A stretch of DNA of 57,811 nt. Origin: an archaeon. GTDB taxonomy: Archaea; Nanobdellota; Nanobdellia; Pacearchaeales; GW2011-AR1. The notes under the pieces were generated by a model. It ran no database searches and had not been told where the DNA came from. It saw only the letters and a list, made by a program, of their open reading frames with translations. This document shows, piece by piece, positions 41,792-48,931 of this stretch. The stretch lies in the NCBI GenBank assembly GCA_009992215.1, contig JAACWB010000007.1:1-57811 (forward strand), written 5' to 3'. The position numbers were made by a program, and so were the translations under genes. Position 1 is the first letter of the stretch; every line of letters begins with the position of its first letter.

Positions 41792-42028
41792 TTATGCAGC
41801 CAAGCTTAAGTAATTAAGATTTACCAAAGCTGTTTCTTTATTTTCTTGTCTTACCATTTGTGGTAAGTGAACCAATGCTTGTTCCCCAAAGATTCCAAGT
41901 ACAAATACTTCTATTTTTGAAGTTCTTGCATTTGGTTTTAGTTCTGTTCCAGGTAAAACTGGTTTGTAAACTAAAAGCTCGTTAAAAAAAGTTGTCTCGT
42001 ATGGGCAATAGAGATGTGCTTTTTTCAT
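41792..42028 (-). CDS. small hypothetical protein
   Basis: 78 residues: MKKAHLYCPYETTFFNELLV, then KIEVFVLGIFGEQALVHLPQ. It has a beta-rich appearance (PGTELKPNARTSKIEVFV) and no signal. No family recognised. The start is preceded by a typical AT-rich region. Confidence 0.5.
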   Translation of the reverse strand: MKKAHLYCPYETTFFNELLVYKPVLPGTELKPNARTSKIEVFVLGIFGEQALVHLPQMVRQENKETALVNLNYLSLAA

Positions 42029-42104
42029 AATAAATCATGTGATGAAATCTTTATATTAAATTCCGAGTATTTTTTGATAGTAATCTTAGTTAGGAGTTTT
42101 TAGT

Positions 42105-42150
42105 GAAACAGTCTTGTTTCTGTTTCTCGGTGAAAGTGAAACAGGTTTTT
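42105..42150 (+). ncRNA. two mutually exclusive hairpins with a T-tract, attenuator-like
   Basis: CTGTTTC (42120-42126) can pair either with GAAACAG upstream (42105-42111) or with GAAACAG downstream (42138-42144). The second hairpin is followed at once by a run of six T (GTTTTTT). This looks like an anti-terminator/terminator pair, yet no plus-strand protein gene follows, only the tRNA-Gln region. No known riboswitch recognised. Confidence 0.35.
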
Positions 42151-42229
42151 TATGAGTAATAAATTGTATTGTTCATTATTAGGGTGAAAGAATAAGTTTT
42201 ATGCGAACTTTAATTATTTTTGAGAAAGG

Positions 42230-42286
42230 CAAATCTTATAAATTAAAATTCTTAGATTATTATATTGTTTTACTAGCCCCGTAGTC
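42230..42286 (+). repeat. 57-bp exact direct repeat: promoter plus tRNA-Gln 5' end (copy 1)
   Basis: Identical to 42425-42481. It covers the TATA region (TTATAAATTAAAATTC) and the first 12 nt of tRNA-Gln. It is the left half of a partial duplication of the tRNA gene. Confidence 0.85.
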
Positions 42287-42406
42287 AGTTCCCAAGGATA
42301 CAGGACTTTGAATTTACTCTCACTCTTGAAATGTTCTTTAAATTCGCTTTACTCATTTATTTGAAATTTCAAAAGATGTTCGCTGTGACCTCACGATTCG
42401 AATCCG
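42275..42406 (+). pseudogene. broken tRNA-Gln(TTG) copy with a ~69-nt insert after the anticodon
   Basis: 42275-42313 reproduces the 5' half (ending GGACTTTGAAT), with a changed D-arm (CAGTTCCCAAGG in place of CTAGTGGTCAAGG). Positions 42314-42382 are an insert just 3' of the anticodon, near the canonical archaeal intron site. 42383-42406 resembles the 3' half (CTGTGACC, ATTCGAATCCG). The acceptor 3' strand (CGGGGCT) is missing. It is therefore a decayed copy rather than a functional intron-containing tRNA, although the insert position is striking. Confidence 0.7.
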
Positions 42407-42424
42407 TTTATTTTTTGCAAATGA

Positions 42425-42481
42425 CAAATCTTATAAATTAAAATTCTTAGATTATTATATTGTTTTACTAGCCCCGTAGTC
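42425..42481 (+). repeat. 57-bp exact direct repeat (copy 2), promoter of functional tRNA-Gln
   Basis: Same bases as 42230-42286, 195 bp away. Here it drives the intact tRNA gene beginning at 42470. Confidence 0.85.
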
Positions 42482-42542
42482 TAGTGGTCAAGGATACAGG
42501 ACTTTGAATCCTGTGACCCCGGTTCGAATCCGGGCGGGGCTA
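42470..42542 (+). tRNA. tRNA-Gln (anticodon TTG)
   Basis: Acceptor stem AGCCCCG (42470-42476) pairs with CGGGGCT (42535-42541); discriminator A. The D arm contains TAGTGGTCAAGGA. The anticodon stem CAGGA/TCCTG encloses CTTTGAA with TTG as anticodon. The T arm is CCCGG-TTCGAAT-CCGGG. No CCA is encoded. It is a single-gene transcript with the upstream TATA region; flanking tRNA fragments exist on both sides. Confidence 0.96.
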
Positions 42543-42551
42543 TTTTTGTGG

Positions 42552-42632
42552 GGTCACGTGACCACAACTCAAGCCCGCAACATTTTTTATTTTTTCATTT
42601 TGAATTTATTTGAAATGTTGCAAACTTTCGGG
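42552..42632. repeat. palindrome and hairpin downstream of tRNA-Gln
   Basis: GGTCACGTGACC (42552-42563) is a perfect 12-bp palindrome. Further on GCAACATTT (42577-42585) pairs with AAATGTTGC (42613-42621), and CCCG (42574-42577) with CGGG (42629-42632). This could end tRNA transcription or be part of a rearranged tRNA region. Confidence 0.5.
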
Positions 42633-42654
42633 TTTGAAAATCCGAGCGGAGCTA
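42629..42654 (+). pseudogene. 3'-end fragment of a tRNA-Gln copy overlapping a gene's stop codon
   Basis: CGGGTTTGAAAATCCGAGCG followed by GAGCTA parallels CGGTTCGAATCCGGGCGGGGCTA of the intact tRNA, allowing a few changes. The final CTA is the complement of the stop codon (TAG) of the minus-strand gene at 42652-43026. Confidence 0.55.
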
Positions 42655-43026
42655 CTTTTTTGTTAGAATTTCTAAATTACTTGGGCGCACAGATTTTAAT
42701 GAATTATCATTTCTATTAATATTTATTTTTGTTTTATATGGTTTGAATTCTTCTCCTTTTGTTTCTGTGAGGAGATCTTTTCCTGGTTCAATTTTAATGT
42801 TATATTGGCCTTCACCTAAATTATAATTTATTCTTCCCCAACAATCTCCATTATATACAATTGTGTCTTTTTTGCTATAGAAAGTCGCTTTAGGAAATGA
42901 AGGAAAATAGAATTCTTCTGGCTCAATTATTATTGTTCCTTTTGTTTTTGTTTCGAGGGGTTTTGAAGAGAATAAGAACGGGGACAAAGACAATGCAATT
43001 ATTGCAATACCTCTTTTTATATTCAT
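42652..43026 (-). CDS. small secreted hypothetical protein ending in a tRNA fragment
   Basis: 124 residues. A signal peptide (NIKRGIAIIALSLSPFLFSS) precedes a mature beta-rich domain (TKGTIIIEPEEFYFPSFPKA, GDCWGRINYNLGEGQYNIKI). A single Cys in GDCWG. No family recognised. Its stop codon lies inside the tRNA-Gln 3' fragment, so its C-terminus (NLEILTKK) was probably set by that rearrangement. Confidence 0.6.
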   Translation of the reverse strand: MNIKRGIAIIALSLSPFLFSSKPLETKTKGTIIIEPEEFYFPSFPKATFYSKKDTIVYNGDCWGRINYNLGEGQYNIKIEPGKDLLTETKGEEFKPYKTKININRNDNSLKSVRPSNLEILTKK

Positions 43027-43050
43027 TCAAATTTATGTATTTTTTTGTTT

Positions 43051-43101
43051 ATAGTTTTCACCTATATATCTACATAGTTTGATAAATTTTATATAGTTTG
43101 A
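43051..43101 (+). promoter_or_regulatory. triple ATAGTTT repeat upstream of the PhoU/AbrB gene
   Basis: ATAGTTT occurs at 43051, 43074 and 43093 (23 and 19 bp apart), the last two as ATAGTTTGA. They span the promoter of the gene at 43117, whose product has a DNA-binding AbrB-type domain, so autoregulation is plausible. No binding data. Confidence 0.4.
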
Positions 43102-43116
43102 ATATAATTTATATTT

Positions 43117-44055
43117 ATGAAAAAATATACTCGTAAATTACAATTTGTTGCTGGAAGCACTTATTCTATTTCACTCCCGAAGGAATGGGTGAAGGATTTT
43201 AATTTAAAACCACAACAGCTTCTTAATTTGGTTGAAATGGAAACTGGGCTTCTTATTTCTCCAGAGAATGTTTCTTTGTCTTCAAATGAAATTAGTTTCT
43301 CTTTGGATGAGATGAATTCTGGGATTAATCAAATATTAATTTCTTCTTATTATTATGGTTTTGAAAAAATAAATTTTTATTCAAAATCAGAAATTTCTCC
43401 TGAAGCGAAGAGAGACATAAGAAATATTATCAGTGAACTTCCTGGGGCAGAAATTATTTATGAAGACAAAAAGAAATTGTCAATTCAAATTATGTTTGAA
43501 AATTTGAATGTTGATATCTTTCAGTTATTGTATAGAGTTTATTTGTTAGTTGAATCTTCAATTGAAAATATTGTTTCTTTATTTGATTGGGAAGAAATTG
43601 ATTTGAATGAAAAAGAGGTTGATCGGCTTTATCATTTGGCTACAAAAATTATTACTTATTCGATAAAAAATCGTGGGGTTTTGATTTCTTCAAAGATTGA
43701 GAATCCTCTTTTTTTGCCTTCTCTTTTTTTAATTAGTAAGAGGCTTGAAAATATTGAAGACAATTTGAGTGAAATTGCAAAGTTGGTAAAAACAAATCAA
43801 ATTGTTTTGAATGAGTCAAAAAAAATTTTGCCTGAATTAAAAAATGAACTTGAGCGAGCAATTTTGTATTTGATTGGTAAAAGAAATAAGCATTTCATTA
43901 AAATGGAAAATTCCATGAAAGAAAGAATAAAGGAAGATATGAATAAAATAAAAAATGATTTGGTGAAACAAAATGTACGAGATATTTTAAGATACATTGT
44001 TAATATACAAGAGGATGTGATTACCCTTGGATTTTATGAGAAGTTGAAGAATTAA
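43117..44055 (+). CDS. AbrB-domain PhoU-like regulator
   Basis: 312 residues. The N-terminal ~50 residues (YTRKLQFVAGSTYSISLPKE then WVKDFNLKPQQLLNL) form a SpoVT/AbrB swapped-hairpin DNA-binding domain. The rest is a helical PhoU-type domain (about 130-310). This fusion is typical of archaea and is implicated in phosphate uptake control, though no Pst genes are in the window. The last 4 bases overlap the end of the convergent bud32 gene. Confidence 0.85.
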   Translation: MKKYTRKLQFVAGSTYSISLPKEWVKDFNLKPQQLLNLVEMETGLLISPENVSLSSNEISFSLDEMNSGINQILISSYYYGFEKINFYSKSEISPEAKRDIRNIISELPGAEIIYEDKKKLSIQIMFENLNVDIFQLLYRVYLLVESSIENIVSLFDWEEIDLNEKEVDRLYHLATKIITYSIKNRGVLISSKIENPLFLPSLFLISKRLENIEDNLSEIAKLVKTNQIVLNESKKILPELKNELERAILYLIGKRNKHFIKMENSMKERIKEDMNKIKNDLVKQNVRDILRYIVNIQEDVITLGFYEKLKN

Positions 44056-44660
44056 TGTTTGTATCTTCCACGTTTTTCTATGGCTTTCATTTTATCAAAA
44101 ACTTTCTCTGCTTCTTTTGGATTTATACTTCTGTAACCAATTTCAAATTCTTTGAATAGTGTTTGCCAATTTTCAAAGTGTTTTGCTTCGAGCGCTTGTT
44201 TAAGTAAATGAATGTCAACTCCTTTGTCTTCGTATTTTCCGTTGAAGTATCCGAGTCCAAAATCAATTAAAAATATTTTTTTATCTTTTAATATCATGTT
44301 TGAAGTTGTTAAGTCTCCATGAATTATTCCTTTTTCGTGTAATTTTGCAATTGATTTACCTAATTCAAACATTATCTCTTCTTGTTTTTTTTGTTCGAAT
44401 TTATTTAATGAAGTGGAGAGTTTTTGTCCGTCAATAAAGGGCATGATTATTTTGTCAACTTCTTTTTGTTTTTCAGGTAGCGGGACATTAACAATTTCAC
44501 TTGCTTCTGTTAGAAGTTTTGTTTCTGACTTTGTTCTTTTTTTTATTATTGATTTGTCTAGTTCTTTATGTCTATAACCTTTAGAAATTCTTTCTTTTAT
44601 GACTTTGTCATTCTCTAAATAAATTACTGCTTCTGCACCAGAAGATATTTGTTTTTTCAT
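44052..44660 (-). CDS. bud32: KEOPS complex kinase Bud32
   Basis: 202 residues, the full length of a stand-alone Bud32 (in many archaea it is fused to Kae1). Catalytic HGDLTTSN is at 114-121 and DFG at 133-135. The N-terminal SSGAEAVIYLE forms the glycine-poor P-loop typical of the family. The C-terminal GRYKH matches the conserved GRK/RGRYKH tail. KEOPS makes t6A37 on tRNAs that read ANN codons. It is encoded next to VKOR, with overlapping ends. Confidence 0.95.
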   Translation of the reverse strand: MKKQISSGAEAVIYLENDKVIKERISKGYRHKELDKSIIKKRTKSETKLLTEASEIVNVPLPEKQKEVDKIIMPFIDGQKLSTSLNKFEQKKQEEIMFELGKSIAKLHEKGIIHGDLTTSNMILKDKKIFLIDFGLGYFNGKYEDKGVDIHLLKQALEAKHFENWQTLFKEFEIGYRSINPKEAEKVFDKMKAIEKRGRYKH

Positions 44661-45067
44661 TTTATTTTATATTTTCCGTCTCCTGCAAATAGTAGGATTG
44701 CTAGGCTTGTTATTACACCCAAATCTGTTGTTAAACAATATGGGCAAGTTGCATGGATTACAAAAAATTGTAGGTATAGAAAATATACTCCGAGGCATGA
44801 ACCCAGTGTTAAACCTAAAGTTAGAAATTGTTTTTTTCTTTTTGTTGGTTTTTTTATGTGTGAAAAATTAATTATGAAAAGTGCAACGAATGCTGCTAGT
44901 CCAAGGTGCGCGTTTTTCATTCCGAATACTTCATCATAATTTGAGGCTTGTACTTTGTAACAACCAGTTTCTTCTTGTCCGCATGCTTTTTCAATTGGAA
45001 TGAACGACAAAATTGCTGACGCTATTAGTGCTAGTCCAATAAAAAATAAAATTGATTTATATTTCAT
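44657..45067 (-). CDS. vitamin K epoxide reductase family (VKOR) protein
   Basis: 136 residues, four helices. The catalytic pair CPYC is Cys108/Cys111 and the loop pair Cys29/Cys36 is in ACGQEETGC. VKOR homologues re-oxidise DsbA-like or thioredoxin-like partners to drive disulfide formation outside the membrane. The window's Cys-rich surface protein and pilins are likely beneficiaries. No thioredoxin domain is fused. It overlaps bud32 by 4 nt. Confidence 0.9.
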   Translation of the reverse strand: MKYKSILFFIGLALIASAILSFIPIEKACGQEETGCYKVQASNYDEVFGMKNAHLGLAAFVALFIINFSHIKKPTKRKKQFLTLGLTLGSCLGVYFLYLQFFVIHATCPYCLTTDLGVITSLAILLFAGDGKYKIK

Positions 45068-45135
45068 AAAATTAGTTAAGAAAAAAGGGATTAAAAAGAT
45101 TAGGGTTTGTTTGTCGGTGTTGAAAAATTCGAAAA

Positions 45136-45202
45136 TTTCTTCGTTATTATTCGTGCCCGAATGTTTTGTGACACGTCCCCCCGCGCCCTAATTACGAAGA
45201 AA
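45136..45202. repeat. C-rich stem-loop element, copy F
   Basis: Arms TTTCTTCG (45136-45143) and CGAAGAAA (45195-45202), extended by TTATT against AATTA. Inner stem CGTG (45152-45155) with CACG (45172-45175), enclosing CCCGAATGTTTTGTGA. It supports base pairing because other copies have CGCG/CGCG in the same place. It lies in a divergent intergenic region. Confidence 0.75.
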
Positions 45203-45293
45203 GGTTCTAGTTAAATTATCTTCGGATTATAGTTTCAACAAAGTAGCTTGTTAATTTCAAAAGATATTTAATCCATTCCTTGTTTTGTTTTTT

Positions 45294-45626
45294 ATGAGCC
45301 CAATGGAAAAAGAACTTGAAGGAATTTTGTCTTCTTTTGAAGCTATGCAAAAAAGCGAGAAGTTAGCAATTGGTAGCATGGATGAGAGAATAAAAGAATT
45401 TATTCAAAAGATTTTGAATGGTTTGATTAAATATCATTTGGATGAAGAGAAGTATTTTTCTTTTATTGAAATTTTAGATAAATTTATTGATGAAATGAGA
45501 TATAATGACAATGGAACTGACTGGATGGTTTGGTGTAATATTGATTTTGGAAAACTGAGTTTAATTAGTTCAGGGGTTGTTGAAGACATGAAAGTTTTGG
45601 AAGAGATTAAGGAGTATTATTGTTAA
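45294..45626 (+). CDS. small hypothetical helical protein
   Basis: 110 residues from ATG at 45294 (the frame extends to a TTG at 45285). Mostly helical (EKELEGILSSFEAMQKSEKL, ERIKEFIQKILNGLIKYHLD), soluble, acidic. No family recognised. It converges with the secreted JAMM-like gene, overlapping by 4 nt. Confidence 0.55.
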   Translation: MSPMEKELEGILSSFEAMQKSEKLAIGSMDERIKEFIQKILNGLIKYHLDEEKYFSFIEILDKFIDEMRYNDNGTDWMVWCNIDFGKLSLISSGVVEDMKVLEEIKEYYC

Positions 45627-46354
45627 TATTCGTAATTTCCTAAATCTACTACAATACTTTTTCCTTTATTTTTTTCTGAACCAAAATAGTCAATATTAAA
45701 TTCTCCTTTGCCTATTGATGTTATAACAAATTCATGAACGGCTTCTTTAAAAAATAAATTTGCTTCTTGTACAATTAAATCTTGTGGGCTTGGTCCTGAA
45801 AAGGGTGTTTCATCTATTTGCGAAGCGTGAAGATGAAATTCAGTTAAATATTCTTCTGGGTTTATGTTTTCTGGAAGAAGGTAAGAACCATCATTTTCTT
45901 TTTTTCTAATCAATTCACTTTTAAGAAGATTAAATTTAATTTTATTTTTGTTTAACGTTGTTATTCCTCCGTGTTCAGAATATTTATCGTTAATGTCATC
46001 AATAATAATTTTTCCTATTTCTTTTCTGAATTCTTTTTCTTTTAAGTTTTCTAGTGTTAAGTAAATTATTTTTAGTTGATTTTCTGTTAATTCATATATT
46101 TGTGAATAACTTTCATCTCTTGGTTTTGTTTCTAAATAGATACGGCTTTTTCTGTAAGAATGATTTTTTTCTTTTAGAGTTTCATATACTTCATCAATTA
46201 AATTTTTTCCAAGAAAATAATCTTTTGTGTTTTTTTCCAAATATTCGTTAGTTACTTTTGAAGGGAAATATTTTTCTAAAAGAGAACTGTCTTTTGTTTT
46301 CATTGGCATAAATAGGAGACTTCCAGTAAGAAGTAAAGTGTAGAGTGTTTTCAT
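45623..46354 (-). CDS. secreted protein with a JAB/MPN-like motif
   Basis: 243 residues. A signal peptide (KTLYTLLLTGSLLFMPMK) is followed by a helical region. The C-terminal part contains EFHLHASQIDETPFSGPSPQ followed by D, which resembles the E...HxH...SxxD zinc site of JAB/MPN (JAMM) peptidases, but the HxH-to-S spacing is 12 rather than the usual ~7 residues. VHEFVITSIGKGEFNIDYFG downstream matches the usual strand following it. I read it as a possible secreted metalloprotease; the longer spacing leaves doubt. Confidence 0.5.
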   Translation of the reverse strand: MKTLYTLLLTGSLLFMPMKTKDSSLLEKYFPSKVTNEYLEKNTKDYFLGKNLIDEVYETLKEKNHSYRKSRIYLETKPRDESYSQIYELTENQLKIIYLTLENLKEKEFRKEIGKIIIDDINDKYSEHGGITTLNKNKIKFNLLKSELIRKKENDGSYLLPENINPEEYLTEFHLHASQIDETPFSGPSPQDLIVQEANLFFKEAVHEFVITSIGKGEFNIDYFGSEKNKGKSIVVDLGNYEY

Positions 46355-46393
46355 TTTTTGAGAAGATAAAATGGGTATTTATTTATTGTTGTT

Positions 46394-46470
46394 TCGCGCC
46401 CGAATGCTTTGAGACGCGCCCACCAACCCCCTCCAACCACCCAGTTGGGAGTGAGTTAAATAGGCTATTT
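46394..46470. repeat. C-rich stem-loop element, copy G
   Basis: CGCGCCCGAATGCTTTGAGA then CGCGCCCACC: boxes at 46394-46397 and 46414-46417. A C-rich tract (CACCAACCCCCTCCAACCAC) follows. Outer AT-rich arms (AAATGGGTATTT left and AAATAGGCTATTT right) pair imperfectly. It closely matches copy E in the head. Confidence 0.65.
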
Positions 46471-46499
46471 TTTGTTTGGGAAGAATTGTAAATTTAATC

Positions 46500-47423
46500 T
46501 TAATCATACATCTTCTTTGTTGGCATAATTTCTTCTATTACATCAAAAGCAGTTTTAATTTGAGTTTCTGCTTCTTTTTTTAATTTTATCATTTTGTCTA
46601 ATTCTGTTGGGTGAGCTACATCATTTCTATCTATTTTTATGGATTGTATTTTAAAATAATTTTTATCTGAAATAATTTTTTGATTTTTTAATAGCCCTAT
46701 TTTATTTTCAAATTTCATCTCGAGTATGGATTCTTTTGTATTTAATATTTTTTTATTTTGCACTAAAATCATTAATAAGTCTGTACAGATTTTTTCAAGT
46801 AATCTTCCTGAAAGAAATACAGAAAGTTCTTCATAACCCAATCCAAAAAGATTTACAATTTCTATCCAATAAATTATATAGTCGGATGAACTCAGTTTTT
46901 TATATTTCAAAAATTTCCTATTTTTTTCATTAATTTTTTCATTAATTTCTTGTAAGGCAAGCGATGTTTTTTGGACACTGAAATATGTTTTTAATCTTTG
47001 GTGTTCTATTTCTTTTTTTATCTCGCAACCTTCTTTTTCTATTTTCTCTTTTCTTTTTTTGAGGTATTTTATAAAACTCCCTTCAACTTTTATTAATTCT
47101 TTTTCTTTTTTATATTCAAAAATTTCAATAATTTGTATTACTTTCTTTTTTATTAAAGGAATTTGATTGAAGTTATATGAATCTTTAAATGTTTTTAAAT
47201 TTTGATTAAATTTATTTATCAATATGTTAATTTTTTCTACCTTTATTTTTATTTTTTCTTTTGATTCTTTTTTAATCTTTAAAAAATCTTTTTTATTTTC
47301 TTGTGGTTCAGATAATTCATGTCCAAGGTTATGAATTATCTCAAAAAGGCTATTAATTTCTATAAAAATTATTTGTTGGTTTTGTACTAAATTGTAAAAA
47401 GGTATAGCATTTATTCCAATCAT
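46500..47423 (-). CDS. coiled-coil protein with HEPN-like C-terminal domain
   Basis: 307 residues. The N-terminal two thirds are helical and charged (KKDFLKIKKESKEKIKIKVE, LKKRKEKIEKEGCEIKKEIE). The C-terminal region from about 190 resembles a HEPN/DUF4145 domain: GYEELSVFLSGRLLEKICTD and IKIDRNDVAHPTELDKM, where RNDVAH fits the R-x4-H HEPN signature. Active HEPN RNases act as toxins or in defence; others are structural. No cognate nucleotidyltransferase is adjacent; a GSx..DxD NTase lies at 50268, beyond srp54. It begins one base before the srp54 stop codon. Confidence 0.55.
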   Translation of the reverse strand: MIGINAIPFYNLVQNQQIIFIEINSLFEIIHNLGHELSEPQENKKDFLKIKKESKEKIKIKVEKINILINKFNQNLKTFKDSYNFNQIPLIKKKVIQIIEIFEYKKEKELIKVEGSFIKYLKKRKEKIEKEGCEIKKEIEHQRLKTYFSVQKTSLALQEINEKINEKNRKFLKYKKLSSSDYIIYWIEIVNLFGLGYEELSVFLSGRLLEKICTDLLMILVQNKKILNTKESILEMKFENKIGLLKNQKIISDKNYFKIQSIKIDRNDVAHPTELDKMIKLKKEAETQIKTAFDVIEEIMPTKKMYD

Positions 47424-47424
47424 T

Positions 47425-48801
47425 TTAAAACCTCATTTTTCCTCGCCCTCCACGAGCGAATTTTTTCATGAGTTTTTCCATTTGTTTTGGGTTCATCCCT
47501 TCAGACATATCCATTCCTTGTGTTCCTTTTACCATTCCAGCTAGCATGTCATATTGTTTTAGGAGTGCACGAAGTTCAGAGTTGTTAACTCCTGCACCTT
47601 TTGCAATTCTTCCAATTCTTGTTGTTTCTTTTTTTATTAATTCAGGGTTTTCTCTTTCTTCTTTTGTCATTGAGTTTACTAAGTGTTCCCATTTTGCAAC
47701 TTTTTTTTGTTGCTCGTCTAGTTGCGCTTTGTCAATTTTTGCTTTACCAAGTCCTGGAACCATTGAGAGCATTTTGTCCATTCCTCCAAGAGAATTCATT
47801 GATTTGATTTGTTCAACAACGTCAGTTAAAGTTATTTTTCCTTCTTGCAGTTTTTCTTGAATTTTTTGTTGTTGTTTTTCGTCAGTCACCGAACGTATTT
47901 TTTCCATTAAACTTTCCAAGTCGCCCATTCCAAGAAGACGGGAAAGGAATTGTTCTGGGTTGAATTTTTCTATGTCGTTAATTTTTTCTCCTGTTGTTAT
48001 GAAATAAACTCCCGAGTTTGTTTCTGCACATGCTGTTAGGGCTCCCCCTCCTTTTGCAGTTGAGTCCATTCTGGAAATTATTACTCCAGTTATATTTAGT
48101 GAATTAGAAAATTTCTCTGCTTGATTTTTTGCAGCTTGCCCAATGTCAGCTGGCATTACAAGAATTGTTTTGTCTGGTTTTATTTTTTTATTTAGTGTTT
48201 CAATTTCTTCAACTAATTCAGAATCCAAGTCGTGACGACCAGCTGTGTCGACAATTACTAAATCATATTTTTCTAGCTTTGGTTCAATTTGTTTCCAGTT
48301 GTTTATTGCTGAATCATTTTCAGGAACAGTATAAACGTTTAAGTTGTGTTCTTTACCAAGTTGTTCAAGTTGTTCTTTTGCGGCTGGTCTCCAAACGTCA
48401 AGTCCTACAAGTGCAACTTTTTTTCCTCGCTTTTGAAAGTAGTTTCCAAGTTTTGCAGTTGTTGTTGTTTTACCTGCAGCGTAAAGTCCACACATCATAA
48501 TTCTTGTTTGGCCTTTTTCTTTTGGGATTAATTCTTTTTTTTCTCCAAGAATGTGGATTAGTTCATCGTGTAAAATTTTAATTAAATGCTCTTTTTTTTC
48601 TATTCCAGTAATTTTTTCGTCAAATGCGGCTTTACGAATTTTTTCTGATAATTCTTTTACTAAAGGTATTGAAACATCGGCTTCAATTAAGGCACGTTGA
48701 AGTTCACGAACGATTGTATCAACTAGATTTTTGTCTAGAAAGATTGCATTACTTATCTTGTCTGTTGCTTTTTTTATTGCGTTTCCTAATTTTTCTAACA
48801 T
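47425..48801 (-). CDS. srp54: signal recognition particle 54 kDa protein
   Basis: 458 residues. N domain (1-95), G domain with G1 GLYAAGKT at 105-112, DTAGRHDLDSE and SRMDSTAKGG, and a Met-rich M domain (GMGDLESLMEKI; GMDMSEGMNPKQMEKLMKKF). It binds 7S RNA and signal sequences and docks to FtsY (51007). No SRP RNA was found in the window. The HEPN-like gene follows closely. Confidence 0.97.
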   Translation of the reverse strand: MLEKLGNAIKKATDKISNAIFLDKNLVDTIVRELQRALIEADVSIPLVKELSEKIRKAAFDEKITGIEKKEHLIKILHDELIHILGEKKELIPKEKGQTRIMMCGLYAAGKTTTTAKLGNYFQKRGKKVALVGLDVWRPAAKEQLEQLGKEHNLNVYTVPENDSAINNWKQIEPKLEKYDLVIVDTAGRHDLDSELVEEIETLNKKIKPDKTILVMPADIGQAAKNQAEKFSNSLNITGVIISRMDSTAKGGGALTACAETNSGVYFITTGEKINDIEKFNPEQFLSRLLGMGDLESLMEKIRSVTDEKQQQKIQEKLQEGKITLTDVVEQIKSMNSLGGMDKMLSMVPGLGKAKIDKAQLDEQQKKVAKWEHLVNSMTKEERENPELIKKETTRIGRIAKGAGVNNSELRALLKQYDMLAGMVKGTQGMDMSEGMNPKQMEKLMKKFARGGRGKMRF

Positions 48802-48805
48802 TTTT

Positions 48806-48842
48806 AGTAGCTGGTAGCCAGAAGCTTGTGGCTGGTAAGTTT
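48806..48842. repeat. TAGT-type repeat upstream of srp54
   Basis: TAGTAGCTGGTAGCCAGAAGC then TTGTGGCTGGTAAG: TAGCTGG and GGCTGGTA units match the repeat at 1463. CTGGTAGCCAG contains a small near-palindrome (CTGG...CCAG). Confidence 0.35.
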
Positions 48843-48931
48843 AATAGAAATAAGGGGAATTTGAGAGTTTTAAGGTTTATTGTTTAGTGAGTTACATATA
48901 TTTTTTTAAAGGAATTTATGCAGTTTAATTT

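Noticed and set aside
41582..41809. Open frame overlapping the MinD-like gene end
   Set aside because: Overlaps a well-supported gene in another frame and runs through the terminator hairpin; no features.
42275..42406. Functional intron-containing tRNA-Gln
   Set aside because: The D-arm and T-arm are damaged and the 3' acceptor strand is missing, so I list it as a pseudogene; only RNA data could overturn this.
3640..46470. CRISPR array
   Set aside because: Repeats are dispersed singly between genes over tens of kilobases, not clustered with regular spacers, and no cas genes are present.
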